Shown: piece after piece, positions 8,247 to 15,479 of the stretch
How the letters are laid out: every line of letters starts with the position of its first letter
Numbering within the stretch: position 1 is the stretch's first letter
NCBI GenBank assembly: GCA_003141855.1
Contig: PLNS01000008.1
Coordinates: forward strand, 1 to 49,924
Length of the DNA: 49,924 nucleotides
Source: Candidatus Bathyarchaeota archaeon
Lineage (GTDB): Archaea; Thermoproteota; Bathyarchaeia; Bathyarchaeales; Bathycorpusculaceae
Direction: 5' to 3'
Program-made: the position numbers and the translations under genes
The notes under the pieces: generated by a model
What the model saw: the letters and a program-made list of their open reading frames with translations, nothing else
Database searches by the model: none
Told to the model about the DNA's origin: nothing

Positions 8247-8432
8247 TTATTCTTCGTATGTGTCTTCGTTTAGTTTTCTCTTTAGTTTGCCCACTTTTTC
8301 TTGGGCTTTGCCCTCAGTCTTTTCCAGTTTTCCTTTAGCTTGCATTTCTTTGTCGTCCGTTATTACGCCTGCTGCCTCACGGATTTTTCCTTTAACTTGT
8401 TTTTCTTTTCCTTTTTCTTCTTCGCGGCTCAT
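8247..8432 (-). CDS. CsbD-like stress protein
   Basis: A 61-residue, highly charged, helical protein. It has the CsbD repeat pattern: KGKEKQVKGKIREAAGVITD near the start, then KLEKTEGKAQEKVGKL. CsbD proteins are general-stress proteins of unknown molecular role, common in bacteria and found in some archaea. ATG start. Confidence 0.85.
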   Translation of the reverse strand: MSREEEKGKEKQVKGKIREAAGVITDDKEMQAKGKLEKTEGKAQEKVGKLKRKLNEDTYEE

Positions 8433-8482
8433 ACAAGTATTATGTTTAAGCGGATATAGAAAAGTAATGGCGAGAAAGCGCC

Positions 8483-9064
8483 CTATGATTTAACTAGTTT
8501 ATAGCCCATCTTGTTGCCCATCCCATACGTGTACGCTAAATTGATTATCAAAATTCCCATAGCTTCAAGGTAGCGCGCTGCTTTTAGTGGTCCACAATCG
8601 ACTGGGTCAAAACCGATGTCACGGGTTAACTGCGCCACGGTTTGTTTAGCTTTTAAATCATTTCCGGCGATGAAAGCAGTTAACTGTTCACCGGCAACTT
8701 TTGCGGTGCTCTGGTTTTGCGCAAACACGGTGTTGAATGCTTTTACCACTTTTGCCTTGGGAAGCTTTTTCTGGGTTTCCTCAGCGGTGGAGGTAGTGCA
8801 GCTGATTGCTAAGTCCATGTCTTGGCCAATGGCGTTCATTACGTCGATTACGGTTTTTCCATCAGCGTATGGTCTTATTTCTTCTATGGCGTCGTTGGCG
8901 TTGTTGTGTGGTACTGCGAGGATTATTACTTCTCCCCATTTTGCAGCATCAGCAACTGGTTCTGCTGGGTCGCGGTGGCCAAATTTTGTTTCGTGCCCAG
9001 CGTTGCTTAAGCCGTTGCAGAGTGCGCTGCCAACGTTGCCTTTTCCGATAATTGCGATTTTCAT
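8483..9064 (-). CDS. F420:NADP oxidoreductase-like dinucleotide-binding protein
   Basis: A 193-residue protein starting with a Rossmann fingerprint, IAIIGKGNVGSALCNGL. GHRDP lies after beta-2, where Arg may contact an NADP phosphate, and VIILAVPHNNANDAI follows. The fold and length match the NADP oxidoreductase coenzyme-F420-dependent family (Fno-like and YrbA-type relatives). The C-terminal segment has LKAARYLEAMGILIINLAY, a helical dimerisation region. Substrate unknown; F420 use is possible but not shown by the sequence. A TATA box lies about 145 bases upstream. Confidence 0.8.
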   Translation of the reverse strand: MKIAIIGKGNVGSALCNGLSNAGHETKFGHRDPAEPVADAAKWGEVIILAVPHNNANDAIEEIRPYADGKTVIDVMNAIGQDMDLAISCTTSTAEETQKKLPKAKVVKAFNTVFAQNQSTAKVAGEQLTAFIAGNDLKAKQTVAQLTRDIGFDPVDCGPLKAARYLEAMGILIINLAYTYGMGNKMGYKLVKS

Positions 9065-9206
9065 AACTTTTAACCTTCAAATAGTAAAGTTTTGTTTGGG
9101 TTCTTTAGAAGTTGTGACTGTAATGTGCCTACAACAAGTGCTTCTATGGGAAACATAGGGGTCAACAAGGTGAAGCTCTGTTGCTCGGAGAAGACTAGCC
9201 CCCATC

Positions 9207-9215
9207 TATTTATAG
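9207..9215 (-). promoter_or_regulatory. TATA box, leftward promoter
   Basis: CTATAAATA on the minus strand, upstream of the F420-reductase-like gene. The implied leader is about 120 bases. The match to archaeal box A is good, but the distance to the gene is long. Confidence 0.4.
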
Positions 9216-9252
9216 CCTAAATCTCTACCTCTCAAGCGACCTACCCCCTCCC

Positions 9253-9260
9253 TTATATAA
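9253..9260 (+). promoter_or_regulatory. TATA box, rightward promoter
   Basis: TTATATAA on the plus strand, about 210 bases before the proteasome-like gene. It would give a leader of about 185 bases that includes the first direct repeat. The nearer CTTTTATTG element may be the real promoter. Confidence 0.35.
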
Positions 9261-9261
9261 A

Positions 9262-9350
9262 GAACCAATTTCCTCCTTAAGAAGTAGCGCGCATTTTGTT
9301 TTTAATTAATTGTTTGCTTGCATTGTGAATGAGTGTTATCCACTTGTTTC
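9262..9350 (+). repeat. Direct repeat, left copy, flanking the proteasome-like cassette
   Basis: Shares blocks in the same order with 10488-10595: an ACCAA segment, GCGCATT, an AT-rich spacer, and a 37-base core (9313-9350) built on TTTGCTTGC...TGTTATCCA. Differences are scattered substitutions and small gaps. Confidence 0.5.
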
Positions 9351-9470
9351 TTCGGTTCTGTAAGTTTTCAGTTATTTGTTTCGTTTGAACTTTAGTTTGA
9401 TAGTAAGCCAGTATTCAATAAGCTTTTATTGTCATAACGCATTATCAAAAATACGAAAAGGGGAATAACC

Positions 9471-10211
9471 ATGACCTTAATTGTCTGTTTAAGAGGAACA
9501 GATGGAATGATTCTGGCGTGTGATAGCAGAGGTACCTTTGGGGATCCACGAGGCGTAACGGCACAAAATGATAACATGCAAAAAGTCTACGCAGTTTCTA
9601 AGTATGTTGGCGTTCTTCTCGCTGGAAGTGGCGAATTAGGCTCAATGATTATCAATGAAATACAGCGAGAAATAGCTACAAAAAAGACTGAAGGTGTAAC
9701 ACCCGTTATGGAACTCATAAGAGACATACTCATTCGCCGATTCAATGAGTGGTTTCCAGGATTCTTAATCCAACCTATTCAAGGAGCAACCAATCCAGTC
9801 AGACCAAACCTCGTCTTCATAGTAGGCGGATATGACCTAAACGGAGAAGGCAAACCAACAATACAGAGAACATATAACCTGAACAGTATGATGAATTTTG
9901 CGCCATTTCTGATTGATTACGGTTTTGCGCTTGAAGGCGTGCCACAATACGCATTGTACTTGTTGAACAGACTATATAGCCCAGAATCAAACGTCATTAA
10001 CCTTATGCCACTTGCAGCTTATGTTATAACTGAAACGTCAAGTCAAGATGGTAAAGTTGGCGGTCCCGTAAAAATGCTTAAGATACTACCCGATGCTGGT
10101 TGCATACCTTTGACTGCGGAAGAAATAAATACGGTTATTAAATCTAATAATGATAGAAGTAAAAACCTAAAAACATCATTTTTCGGAAGTGAACAAAATG
10201 TCACAACCTAA
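9471..10211 (+). CDS. Proteasome-fold (Ntn) hydrolase, Anbu/HslV-like
   Basis: A 246-residue protein. After Met removal Thr1 would be the N-terminal nucleophile. Asp17, Arg19 and Thr21 (ACDSRGT) fall at the same numbers as in proteasome beta subunits. A Lys near 37 (DNMQKVYAV) can serve as the active-site lysine, about four residues later than usual. GVLLAGSGELG is the typical strand-helix step. The C-terminal DGKVGGPVKMLKI resembles the Anbu/HslV end better than classical beta subunits. No propeptide is present. It probably self-assembles as a threonine protease; the substrate is unknown. It overlaps a 55-residue ORF by 14 bases. Confidence 0.8.
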   Translation: MTLIVCLRGTDGMILACDSRGTFGDPRGVTAQNDNMQKVYAVSKYVGVLLAGSGELGSMIINEIQREIATKKTEGVTPVMELIRDILIRRFNEWFPGFLIQPIQGATNPVRPNLVFIVGGYDLNGEGKPTIQRTYNLNSMMNFAPFLIDYGFALEGVPQYALYLLNRLYSPESNVINLMPLAAYVITETSSQDGKVGGPVKMLKILPDAGCIPLTAEEINTVIKSNNDRSKNLKTSFFGSEQNVTT

Positions 10212-10365
10212 TGTTCAAGTGGTAAATGCCCCAATACCGCCAATCAAATGCCCAAATGGCTGTACAGACCGAGGTAACGCCGTAATATACAACATAAAGC
10301 TTTCAAACGGAATGATAGTTACACGACCTGAGGATTTTCCCGATAATTGTCAGCCAAAGGCTTAG
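10198..10365 (+). CDS. 55-residue cysteine-containing protein coupled to the proteasome-like hydrolase
   Basis: An ATG at 10198 lies inside the end of the proteasome-like gene (14-base overlap) and opens a frame to a TAG at 10363. The protein begins MSQPNVQVVNAPIPPIKCPN and contains KCPNGC (a CxxxC pair), followed by beta-forming sequence (NAVIYNIKLSNGMIVTRPED) and a further Cys. The arrangement could bind a metal or form a disulfide. The overlap argues for translational coupling and a joint role. No family was recognised. Confidence 0.6.
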   Translation: MSQPNVQVVNAPIPPIKCPNGCTDRGNAVIYNIKLSNGMIVTRPEDFPDNCQPKA

Positions 10366-10672
10366 AAGTCGGTTCGGCGAATACCTTTTTCTTCTAAATA
10401 CTTTTCCTTTTTTAATAGGTTATACCCTGCTTGTTTTTTTCAAATTTATCTCGTAAAACTCGCCACAAACTTGATGGTTTTTATCGAGTACCAACCTATT
10501 TACTAAAAAGGCGCATTAAATATTCTTGAGTTAATTTTTAATAACTTGACTTTATTTTTGCTTGCGTTTTGAATAATTGTTATCCATTTATTTTTCCCTC
10601 TATCTGAACACCCGTACTTCACACGAAGAAAGGAAGGAAATAAAGAGTCAAAAGCAGGTTCAACTTGAGATT
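10366..10672. other. AT-rich intergenic region with the second direct-repeat copy
   Basis: No ORF of note. The region contains T-rich tracts (10386-10440) that could terminate the cassette, and the right copy of the direct repeat. It ends at the stop of the phosphoglycerate mutase gene on the other strand. Confidence 0.5.
10488..10595 (+). repeat. Direct repeat, right copy, flanking the proteasome-like cassette
   Basis: Related to 9262-9350 in the same orientation. The best-kept part is 10557-10595, TTTGCTTGCGTTTTGAAT followed by TGTTATCCA. The two copies bracket exactly the two-gene cassette. Confidence 0.5.
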
Positions 10673-11953
10673 TTACCTATTTTTTATTAGTTCCATCAGT
10701 TTGGGCATTAATTCGCATCCGCGCTCTATGGTGCCAAGGCTGCCTTTAGCGCATTCCCTCTCGGAGAACTTGGCTGCTTTGCCGTTGCCCATGTGGTCGC
10801 CTGAAATCAGCACTGGAACCGGCGTGTCGCTGTGAACTTTCAAAGAGCAGGGCGTCGCATGGTCGGCGGTTATGCAGATAAGGTTGTCTTCGAGCGAGAT
10901 CTGCTTTAAGAGTGGTCCAAAGAAGTACTTGTCTATGGCTGCTATAATCTGAGTTTTTAGTGTGCAGTTGCCGTCGTGCCCCGGTTCGTCGGGTCCTTTA
11001 AGGTGGATGTAGAAGCAATCATGCTTTGGCAAGGCTTCCAGCAGGGCTTTTACTCTGACTTCGCAGTCTTTCTGGAGGTTTCCTGAAGGCGGCGGAAGAA
11101 GAGACGATTCCATACCTGCAAGCTGGGCTATGCCGCGTTCCGCATGCATGTCCGCTAAACAAGCAAAATTGACGTGGTAGTGCTCGTTTATGTTGAAGAA
11201 TTTTGGAAGCAAGTGCCCTGCGTCTCTTGTTAAAACGACGTTTGCTTTGAGCTTTCCCTCGGCGGCGCGCTTTACGTTTATGGGGTGGTTCTCCCACAGT
11301 TTATGGGATTTATCGATGAACTCGTTTACCAGTGCAGCGGAAACTTTGGCTGCTTGTGTGTTGTCGGTTGGTTCGCAGGTTTGAAGCACCATTTCAACTT
11401 CAGCTTTCGCCATACCTATGCCGTTAACGATTATGTAGGCTGGGTCGCTGTTAGTTATGCTGCTTGAAAGAGGCTTGGCTTTACTTTTAATAAGCAACAC
11501 TGCCCTGTGCCCTAACGTGTTGCGGAACTCAAACGTGGCAGGGTAGGATTCAAGCTTAACTTCCTTGTTAACTGCCTTGCTGAGTTCAGTGGCTTCCTGC
11601 GTGCTTAAGCTACGCGCCACTCGACGGTCGATAATGTTTTTTCCTTGACCCAACGTGGCAAAATTGCATCTTAACGCTAAATCCCCATCCTTCATCTTCA
11701 ACCCTGCACCAGCGGCTTCGATGACGCCTCTGCCCGTGCTGTACTTGAAGGGGTCATAGCCTAAAAGCGAAATAACCGCAACATCACTCTCTGGCGCCAC
11801 ACCCTTCTTTACCGAGTACATTAAGCCTGTTTTCCCCGTTTTGGCAAGCGCATCCATGTTTGGGGTTTCTGCTGCTTCGAGGGGTGTTTTGTTGCCTAAG
11901 GATTTGATCGGTAAATCGCCCATACCATCTATTGCAACGTAGATTAGTTTCAA
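10673..11953 (-). CDS. apgM: 2,3-bisphosphoglycerate-independent phosphoglycerate mutase (archaeal type)
   Basis: A 426-residue member of the alkaline-phosphatase-superfamily mutases that interconvert 3- and 2-phosphoglycerate in glycolysis/gluconeogenesis. The metal-binding N-terminus YVAIDGMGDLP is present, as is the substrate loop ESDVAVISLLGYDPFKYSTG. KGPDEPGHDGN and ITADHATPC carry further metal-binding Asp/His residues. GSLGTIERGCELMPKLMEL at the C-terminus is typical of the archaeal ApgM branch. Length is normal. TTG start with a GAGG site about nine bases upstream. Confidence 0.95.
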   Translation of the reverse strand: MKLIYVAIDGMGDLPIKSLGNKTPLEAAETPNMDALAKTGKTGLMYSVKKGVAPESDVAVISLLGYDPFKYSTGRGVIEAAGAGLKMKDGDLALRCNFATLGQGKNIIDRRVARSLSTQEATELSKAVNKEVKLESYPATFEFRNTLGHRAVLLIKSKAKPLSSSITNSDPAYIIVNGIGMAKAEVEMVLQTCEPTDNTQAAKVSAALVNEFIDKSHKLWENHPINVKRAAEGKLKANVVLTRDAGHLLPKFFNINEHYHVNFACLADMHAERGIAQLAGMESSLLPPPSGNLQKDCEVRVKALLEALPKHDCFYIHLKGPDEPGHDGNCTLKTQIIAAIDKYFFGPLLKQISLEDNLICITADHATPCSLKVHSDTPVPVLISGDHMGNGKAAKFSERECAKGSLGTIERGCELMPKLMELIKNR

Positions 11954-12017
11954 ACGGTTTGCCTCGTTAATGCTACAGCTAACTCGATTAGCTTTATTAT
12001 TTTTTGCGTTAAAATAC

Positions 12018-12962
12018 CTATTTTTTCAAGGAAAGAACCGTTCGAATCTGATCTTGAGTCTCGTGTGGACTTGCGGTTGTGTTCACGAGGTAAACGGTGG
12101 TTTGTTCGAAGAGTCTTCGAAAGAAGTTTGTTCTAACCGCGATTTTTCTGCTGTCCTTTACCAGTTGGTGCGGGTTGCAAAAGTTGTTCTTCAACATGTA
12201 CTGCACAGCTTCATCGGCATTCAAGGCGGTGACAATGTTCTTGTCGGAGGGGTCGCGTTTTAGCAGGATTATTTTGTGCAGTGTCGCCATTGGAATCACG
12301 CCGCCGTTGCCTACAATCCACCGCACGTTCACTATTGCCCTGCCGCGCTGGTCAAACTGCGCCTTATCAACTAAACGTTCGTACTCATTCCATATCTTGC
12401 CAATGTCCGCTTGGATGTAAGTGTTTTTTTCGGAGCCAAACGCTAAGGGTTCACGGCTGCTCAGCCGCACGAAATACCAGTCATCGCTGATTAACCGTGC
12501 AGTTGGAATACGCAGTAACCCCCATGAATGAGTTGTTTTGCCCGTGCCTGACGGAGCGATAATTGAAACACCCATACAATTGATATCAATCATGGCGCCG
12601 TGAACCGAGTAAATCCTGTGCTCATCTTCTAGGACATCGCCTGCAACCGCGAGGGCAATGCTCTTCACCCAACCGTAATAATCCACGTTAATCAAAAAAG
12701 CCGTCTTCGTATAAGCATCATACTTAACGCTGAAAGGCTGACCTGGCTCAGATAAAACAATAAGCCGTCCGTGAGAGCGGTTGTTTTCGTTTGCGGAAAA
12801 AAAGTTGTCTTCCCACTTGTTCTTGGTTGCCTCGGAATCGGTTAAGATTTTTATGCAGCAGCCGTAAATTTCAGCCTTGCTCGTGTAGAGTAGTCTGGGT
12901 TCGTAGGTTTCATAGAGCCTGTCTTTTTCTTCAGGGTTTATTAACTCTACTGCATAGCTCAT
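12018..12962 (-). CDS. HPr-kinase-like P-loop protein
   Basis: A 314-residue protein. A Walker A motif, APSGTGKTTHSW (about residue 134), is followed by ISDDWYFVR. This is the arrangement of the HPr kinase/phosphorylase C-terminal domain and the related PEP-carboxykinase-like fold. The N-terminal 125 residues contain a YSVHGAMID strand leading to the P-loop. No phosphotransferase-system genes are nearby, and archaea of this type usually lack HPr, so the substrate is probably a different protein or small molecule (compare archaeal serine kinases of this fold). ATG start. Confidence 0.7.
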   Translation of the reverse strand: MSYAVELINPEEKDRLYETYEPRLLYTSKAEIYGCCIKILTDSEATKNKWEDNFFSANENNRSHGRLIVLSEPGQPFSVKYDAYTKTAFLINVDYYGWVKSIALAVAGDVLEDEHRIYSVHGAMIDINCMGVSIIAPSGTGKTTHSWGLLRIPTARLISDDWYFVRLSSREPLAFGSEKNTYIQADIGKIWNEYERLVDKAQFDQRGRAIVNVRWIVGNGGVIPMATLHKIILLKRDPSDKNIVTALNADEAVQYMLKNNFCNPHQLVKDSRKIAVRTNFFRRLFEQTTVYLVNTTASPHETQDQIRTVLSLKK

Positions 12963-13231
12963 TAAATGTGACTTCCAGAAATTAACTTATAAAAGTTAGT
13001 TCTCAAACACACCGATAAGCTTTTCGAGAAAAGCAAAAGGATGCTAATGTTAATGCAGGATTTGTTGTTTGGTTTTCTTTGTGTGGTTGTGGATTTTGAT
13101 GTCTCCCTTCATAGTGTACATGGCGATATGTTGATTTGGGCTGGTTGTGGAAGTGAGGGCATGTTTGGTTTGTTTGTGATTTCACTATTTGGTTCTTTGA
13201 GGGTGTAGGTTTAAGATTGTTTGCTGACTAA

Positions 13232-13636
13232 TTAAAGCCACCTTGTTTTGGTTTCCTTAATCTGTTTAATGTGGTTATCATCTGTCACAACACAGTCTGA
13301 AGCGGTTTCAATTGCCGTCGCCGCTATGATAGCATCAGCCGTAGGCAATTCCGCATATTTACACCGTAACTTCGCAGCTTCAATAGCTATAGATAAATCA
13401 AGGTTCATTAACTGTAACCTTAATTTTAGAACCGAGTTTACTCTCATTTCTGCGACCTCTTTCCCAAAGTCTTCTAACTGAATCTTATACAACTCAAGGA
13501 TTACAATTGAAGGAACCATTCCTAGGTTCGTTTTTCTTTCAAGATTGTCCAGCGTAACTCTTGCCCATTTCTTAAACTGTTCATCTTTGCTTTCAAGGCT
13601 TGCAATAAAGAATCGAGTATCCAATACGGCTTTCAT
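13232..13636 (-). CDS. vapC: PIN-domain toxin (VapC-like ribonuclease)
   Basis: A 134-residue PIN domain with the expected acidic active-site residues: Asp6 in AVLDTRFF, a mid-protein Glu, Asp in TADAIIAATA and Asp in CVVTDDNH. VapC toxins cleave RNA, often tRNA, when freed from their antitoxin. Its ATG overlaps the antitoxin stop by one base (TAATG), so the two are translationally coupled. It is the second gene of the pair. Confidence 0.88.
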   Translation of the reverse strand: MKAVLDTRFFIASLESKDEQFKKWARVTLDNLERKTNLGMVPSIVILELYKIQLEDFGKEVAEMRVNSVLKLRLQLMNLDLSIAIEAAKLRCKYAELPTADAIIAATAIETASDCVVTDDNHIKQIKETKTRWL

Positions 13637-13863
13637 TAATACCTGTCTTCTGACCGCATTTTATCCAATCTTTTCAGTGTTTCTTTCAAGTCTGCTTTTT
13701 CAGCATCAGTACCTATAAGGTCTTGAAATCGAGGAATCACTTTGAGAACTATCCCTGAAGACGAGTCTTCAAAGATTATTTTCATACCTTCTTCTATCCC
13801 GTATTTGCGTCTAAGTTCAATAGGAACAGTCACTTGACCTTTACGAGTAACAAGCACTTCCAT
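13636..13863 (-). CDS. vapB: AbrB/SpoVT-type antitoxin (VapB-like)
   Basis: A 75-residue protein. The N-terminal swapped-hairpin AbrB fold is MEVLVTRKGQVTVPIELRRK, followed by YGIEEGMKIIF. The C-terminal tail (about 50-75) is charged and helical and should occupy the toxin's active site. It binds DNA and probably represses its own operon through the inverted repeat just upstream. ATG start with a GGAG-like site in CTTGGAGTTG. Confidence 0.88.
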   Translation of the reverse strand: MEVLVTRKGQVTVPIELRRKYGIEEGMKIIFEDSSSGIVLKVIPRFQDLIGTDAEKADLKETLKRLDKMRSEDRY

Positions 13864-14178
13864 AGTTCAACTTCAACTCCAAGTAGTACCTAATATTGTA
13901 TGTACAACCTAAATATAAAATTATTTGAAAAATAACCCATGAGATCAATTTTATTGCTAATGCCACTGAACGTAACAGTTGAAAACTGGAGCGACCCCAA
14001 AACAGATCAATATGGCTCAAAGCAACCACGCAAATCGGATTGGGCATCCTTGGAAGCAACGCAGAAGCATAAGTGGTCAAGATAAAAACCACCCTCTAAA
14101 AACCCTCATCTTTTTTAAAAAACTAACTTCCCGAACGCTGCTTTTAACAAATAAGAAATGGCGATTATTCGGATTTAG
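13864..14178. other. Intergenic region with the vapBC promoter
   Basis: Apart from the vapBC promoter at the left end, I see no convincing gene. Open frames here on both strands have poor composition and no start signal. Confidence 0.4.
13896..13907. promoter_or_regulatory. Inverted repeat, candidate VapB operator
   Basis: TTGTA-TG-TACAA is a 5-bp inverted repeat with a 2-base spacer. It lies between the minus-strand TATA (AAATATAAAA read on plus, 13911-13920) and the vapB start. Its position at the expected transcription start suits autoregulation by the antitoxin complex. Confidence 0.4.
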
Positions 14179-14397
14179 CTATGCGCGTTTTCTGATTTTT
14201 CTTTGTTTTTTCGGGGTTTTGACTTCTGCTTCGATTTGTTCTATGGTGAGTGTTTCGGTTGCCTTTCTTAGTTCGACAACGGAGTCGCCATAGCACATTC
14301 TGATTTCGCTTACGAATTCTATGGCTCTTTTTGTTCCGAGTTCTTTGGCTAGGGCTTCAAAGGGCACTTCTACGGTGGCTATGTTCGAGGTCGTCAT
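14179..14397 (-). CDS. Small hypothetical protein
   Basis: A 72-residue protein: MTTSNIATVEVPFEALAKEL, then a helical middle (KRAIEFVSEIRMCYGDSVVE) and a strongly basic tail (KKQRKIRKRA). The ATG is preceded by a GGAGAGTG-like site 12-20 bases upstream. The basic tail suggests nucleic-acid contact. No family was recognised. It lies 11 bases downstream of a 46-residue ORF on the same strand and may be co-transcribed with it. Confidence 0.55.
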   Translation of the reverse strand: MTTSNIATVEVPFEALAKELGTKRAIEFVSEIRMCYGDSVVELRKATETLTIEQIEAEVKTPKKQRKIRKRA

Positions 14398-14408
14398 TTT
14401 TTTTTATT

Positions 14409-14549
14409 TCACTCTCCGTTTTGCTGTATGTAATCTATTGGATTCCTAACTTTTAACTTATACCCTTTCTTTGCAGCGAGTGTTTCGATGCAGTTAGTGT
14501 TCTCTAAAATTTCGTCGTAATGAACTCTCCGTGAACCTTGGAAGTGCAT
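14409..14549 (-). CDS. Possible 46-residue protein
   Basis: An ATG at 14549 opens a frame to a TGA at 14409. The product starts MHFQGSRRVHYDEILENTNC and contains TLAAKKGYKLKVRNPIDYIQ. It has a plausible amphipathic helix and a basic beta-like segment. The stop lies 11 bases before the ATG of the next small gene. No recognised family and no clear ribosome-binding site; offered as a candidate small gene. Confidence 0.35.
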   Translation of the reverse strand: MHFQGSRRVHYDEILENTNCIETLAAKKGYKLKVRNPIDYIQQNGE

Positions 14550-14579
14550 AGTTAGTTGCGTACAGATAGCACTGTTATG

Positions 14580-15443
14580 CTACGTTAACGCGTTTATCAT
14601 AAATGCCAAAATGATGAGAAAACCTGCATAAGCTTGCAGTTTATAGGCTTTCTTGTAGATAATCTTCGACCCAGTGTTTCTGTAGAGTACGAGAAGACTG
14701 TACGCAAACAATGCTATGGTTAACGTGATAGTGGCAAAGTAGGCTATGTTGACGTTGCTAAACATGAGGTTCAAGAATAGCAGCGGAAATCCGGCGATGG
14801 ATGCAATTGTCATAGCCTTTATTGCTCCTTGCTCTCCAAGCATAATGGGAAGCGTGTGCACGTTCATGGCTCTGTCTCCTTCAAGGTCCTTCAAATCTTT
14901 TGTGAGGCCGCAGCCGGCTGTTAAGAAAGCCAAGGTGAACGCTGCAACTATTGAATTTGTGTTGATGGCTGTGACGCTTGCTCCGCCTAGAATTGCAGCT
15001 GCTATTCCTAGGCCCCAGCAGACGTTTGCGAACAAGCCATCTTTGAATCTTATCGGCGGTATGGAATACATAATTCCTAAGACTGAAAAGAGCACGACGC
15101 AGAGGAAAACCGTTAAGTTAACGGTGAGGGCAATTGCCGCGCTTGCAACGAAAAGCACTGTTGTCAGAACTTTAGCCTCACGCATTGTTACTCGACCTGA
15201 AGGGATCGGTCTTCCAAGGTCGTTAATTGCGTCAATTTTCGCGTCGTAAATATCGTTTAAGGCGTATATGGCAAACGCCGAAAAAGTTATGGCAAACGCA
15301 ACCGTTAAAGATGTCCCAATCGGAAGTTTCCAAGACGATGCTAAAAGGCTCCCGATGAACGAGCAGAAACCATAGTATAGGGTAGATTTTGAACTGTTGA
15401 AAACTTTCACTAATTCTAAGCAAGCTACTACTTTCTTCCACAT
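14580..15443 (-). CDS. UbiA-family prenyltransferase, probable digeranylgeranylglyceryl phosphate synthase
   Basis: A 287-residue membrane protein with about eight transmembrane helices. The two Asp-rich motifs that bind Mg-prenyl diphosphate are NDIYDAKIDAINDLGRPIPSG-like (near residues 62-82) and TKDLKDLEGD (near 182-191). In archaea this subfamily adds the second geranylgeranyl chain to geranylgeranylglyceryl phosphate, making the ether-lipid core; related members prenylate quinones. Start ATG with GAGGT upstream. The regulator gene ends about 36 bases before it on the same strand. Confidence 0.85.
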   Translation of the reverse strand: MWKKVVACLELVKVFNSSKSTLYYGFCSFIGSLLASSWKLPIGTSLTVAFAITFSAFAIYALNDIYDAKIDAINDLGRPIPSGRVTMREAKVLTTVLFVASAAIALTVNLTVFLCVVLFSVLGIMYSIPPIRFKDGLFANVCWGLGIAAAILGGASVTAINTNSIVAAFTLAFLTAGCGLTKDLKDLEGDRAMNVHTLPIMLGEQGAIKAMTIASIAGFPLLFLNLMFSNVNIAYFATITLTIALFAYSLLVLYRNTGSKIIYKKAYKLQAYAGFLIILAFMINALT

Positions 15444-15479
15444 TTCCGAAGTTACCTCTCGGTTCTTGATTATCAGGAA

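Larger units (their letters stand above)
9065..9470. other. Divergent intergenic region with two TATA boxes and one copy of a direct repeat
   Basis: No gene was seen. A minus-strand TATA box (CTATAAATA, 9215-9207) points toward the F420-reductase-like gene. A plus-strand TATA (TTATATAA, 9253-9260) points toward the proteasome-like gene. A second plus-strand candidate, CTTTTATTG near 9423, sits about 45 bases before the ATG at 9471, which is preceded by an AAGGGGAA ribosome-binding site. The stretch about 9262-9350 recurs near 10488-10595. Confidence 0.5.

Noticed and set aside
8236-8493. 85-codon plus-strand frame rich in Ser and Phe
   Set aside because: Antisense of the CsbD gene; its serine and phenylalanine richness follows from the lysine/glutamate codons.
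8616-9158. 180-codon plus-strand frame
   Set aside because: Antisense to the F420-reductase-like gene, whose Rossmann motifs are clear; composition is not protein-like.
13979-14293. 104-codon plus-strand frame
   Set aside because: Half lies opposite the 72-residue minus-strand gene and the remainder lacks a start signal and a coherent composition.
14746-15249. 167-codon plus-strand frame
   Set aside because: Antisense to the prenyltransferase with both Asp-rich motifs; no independent signals.
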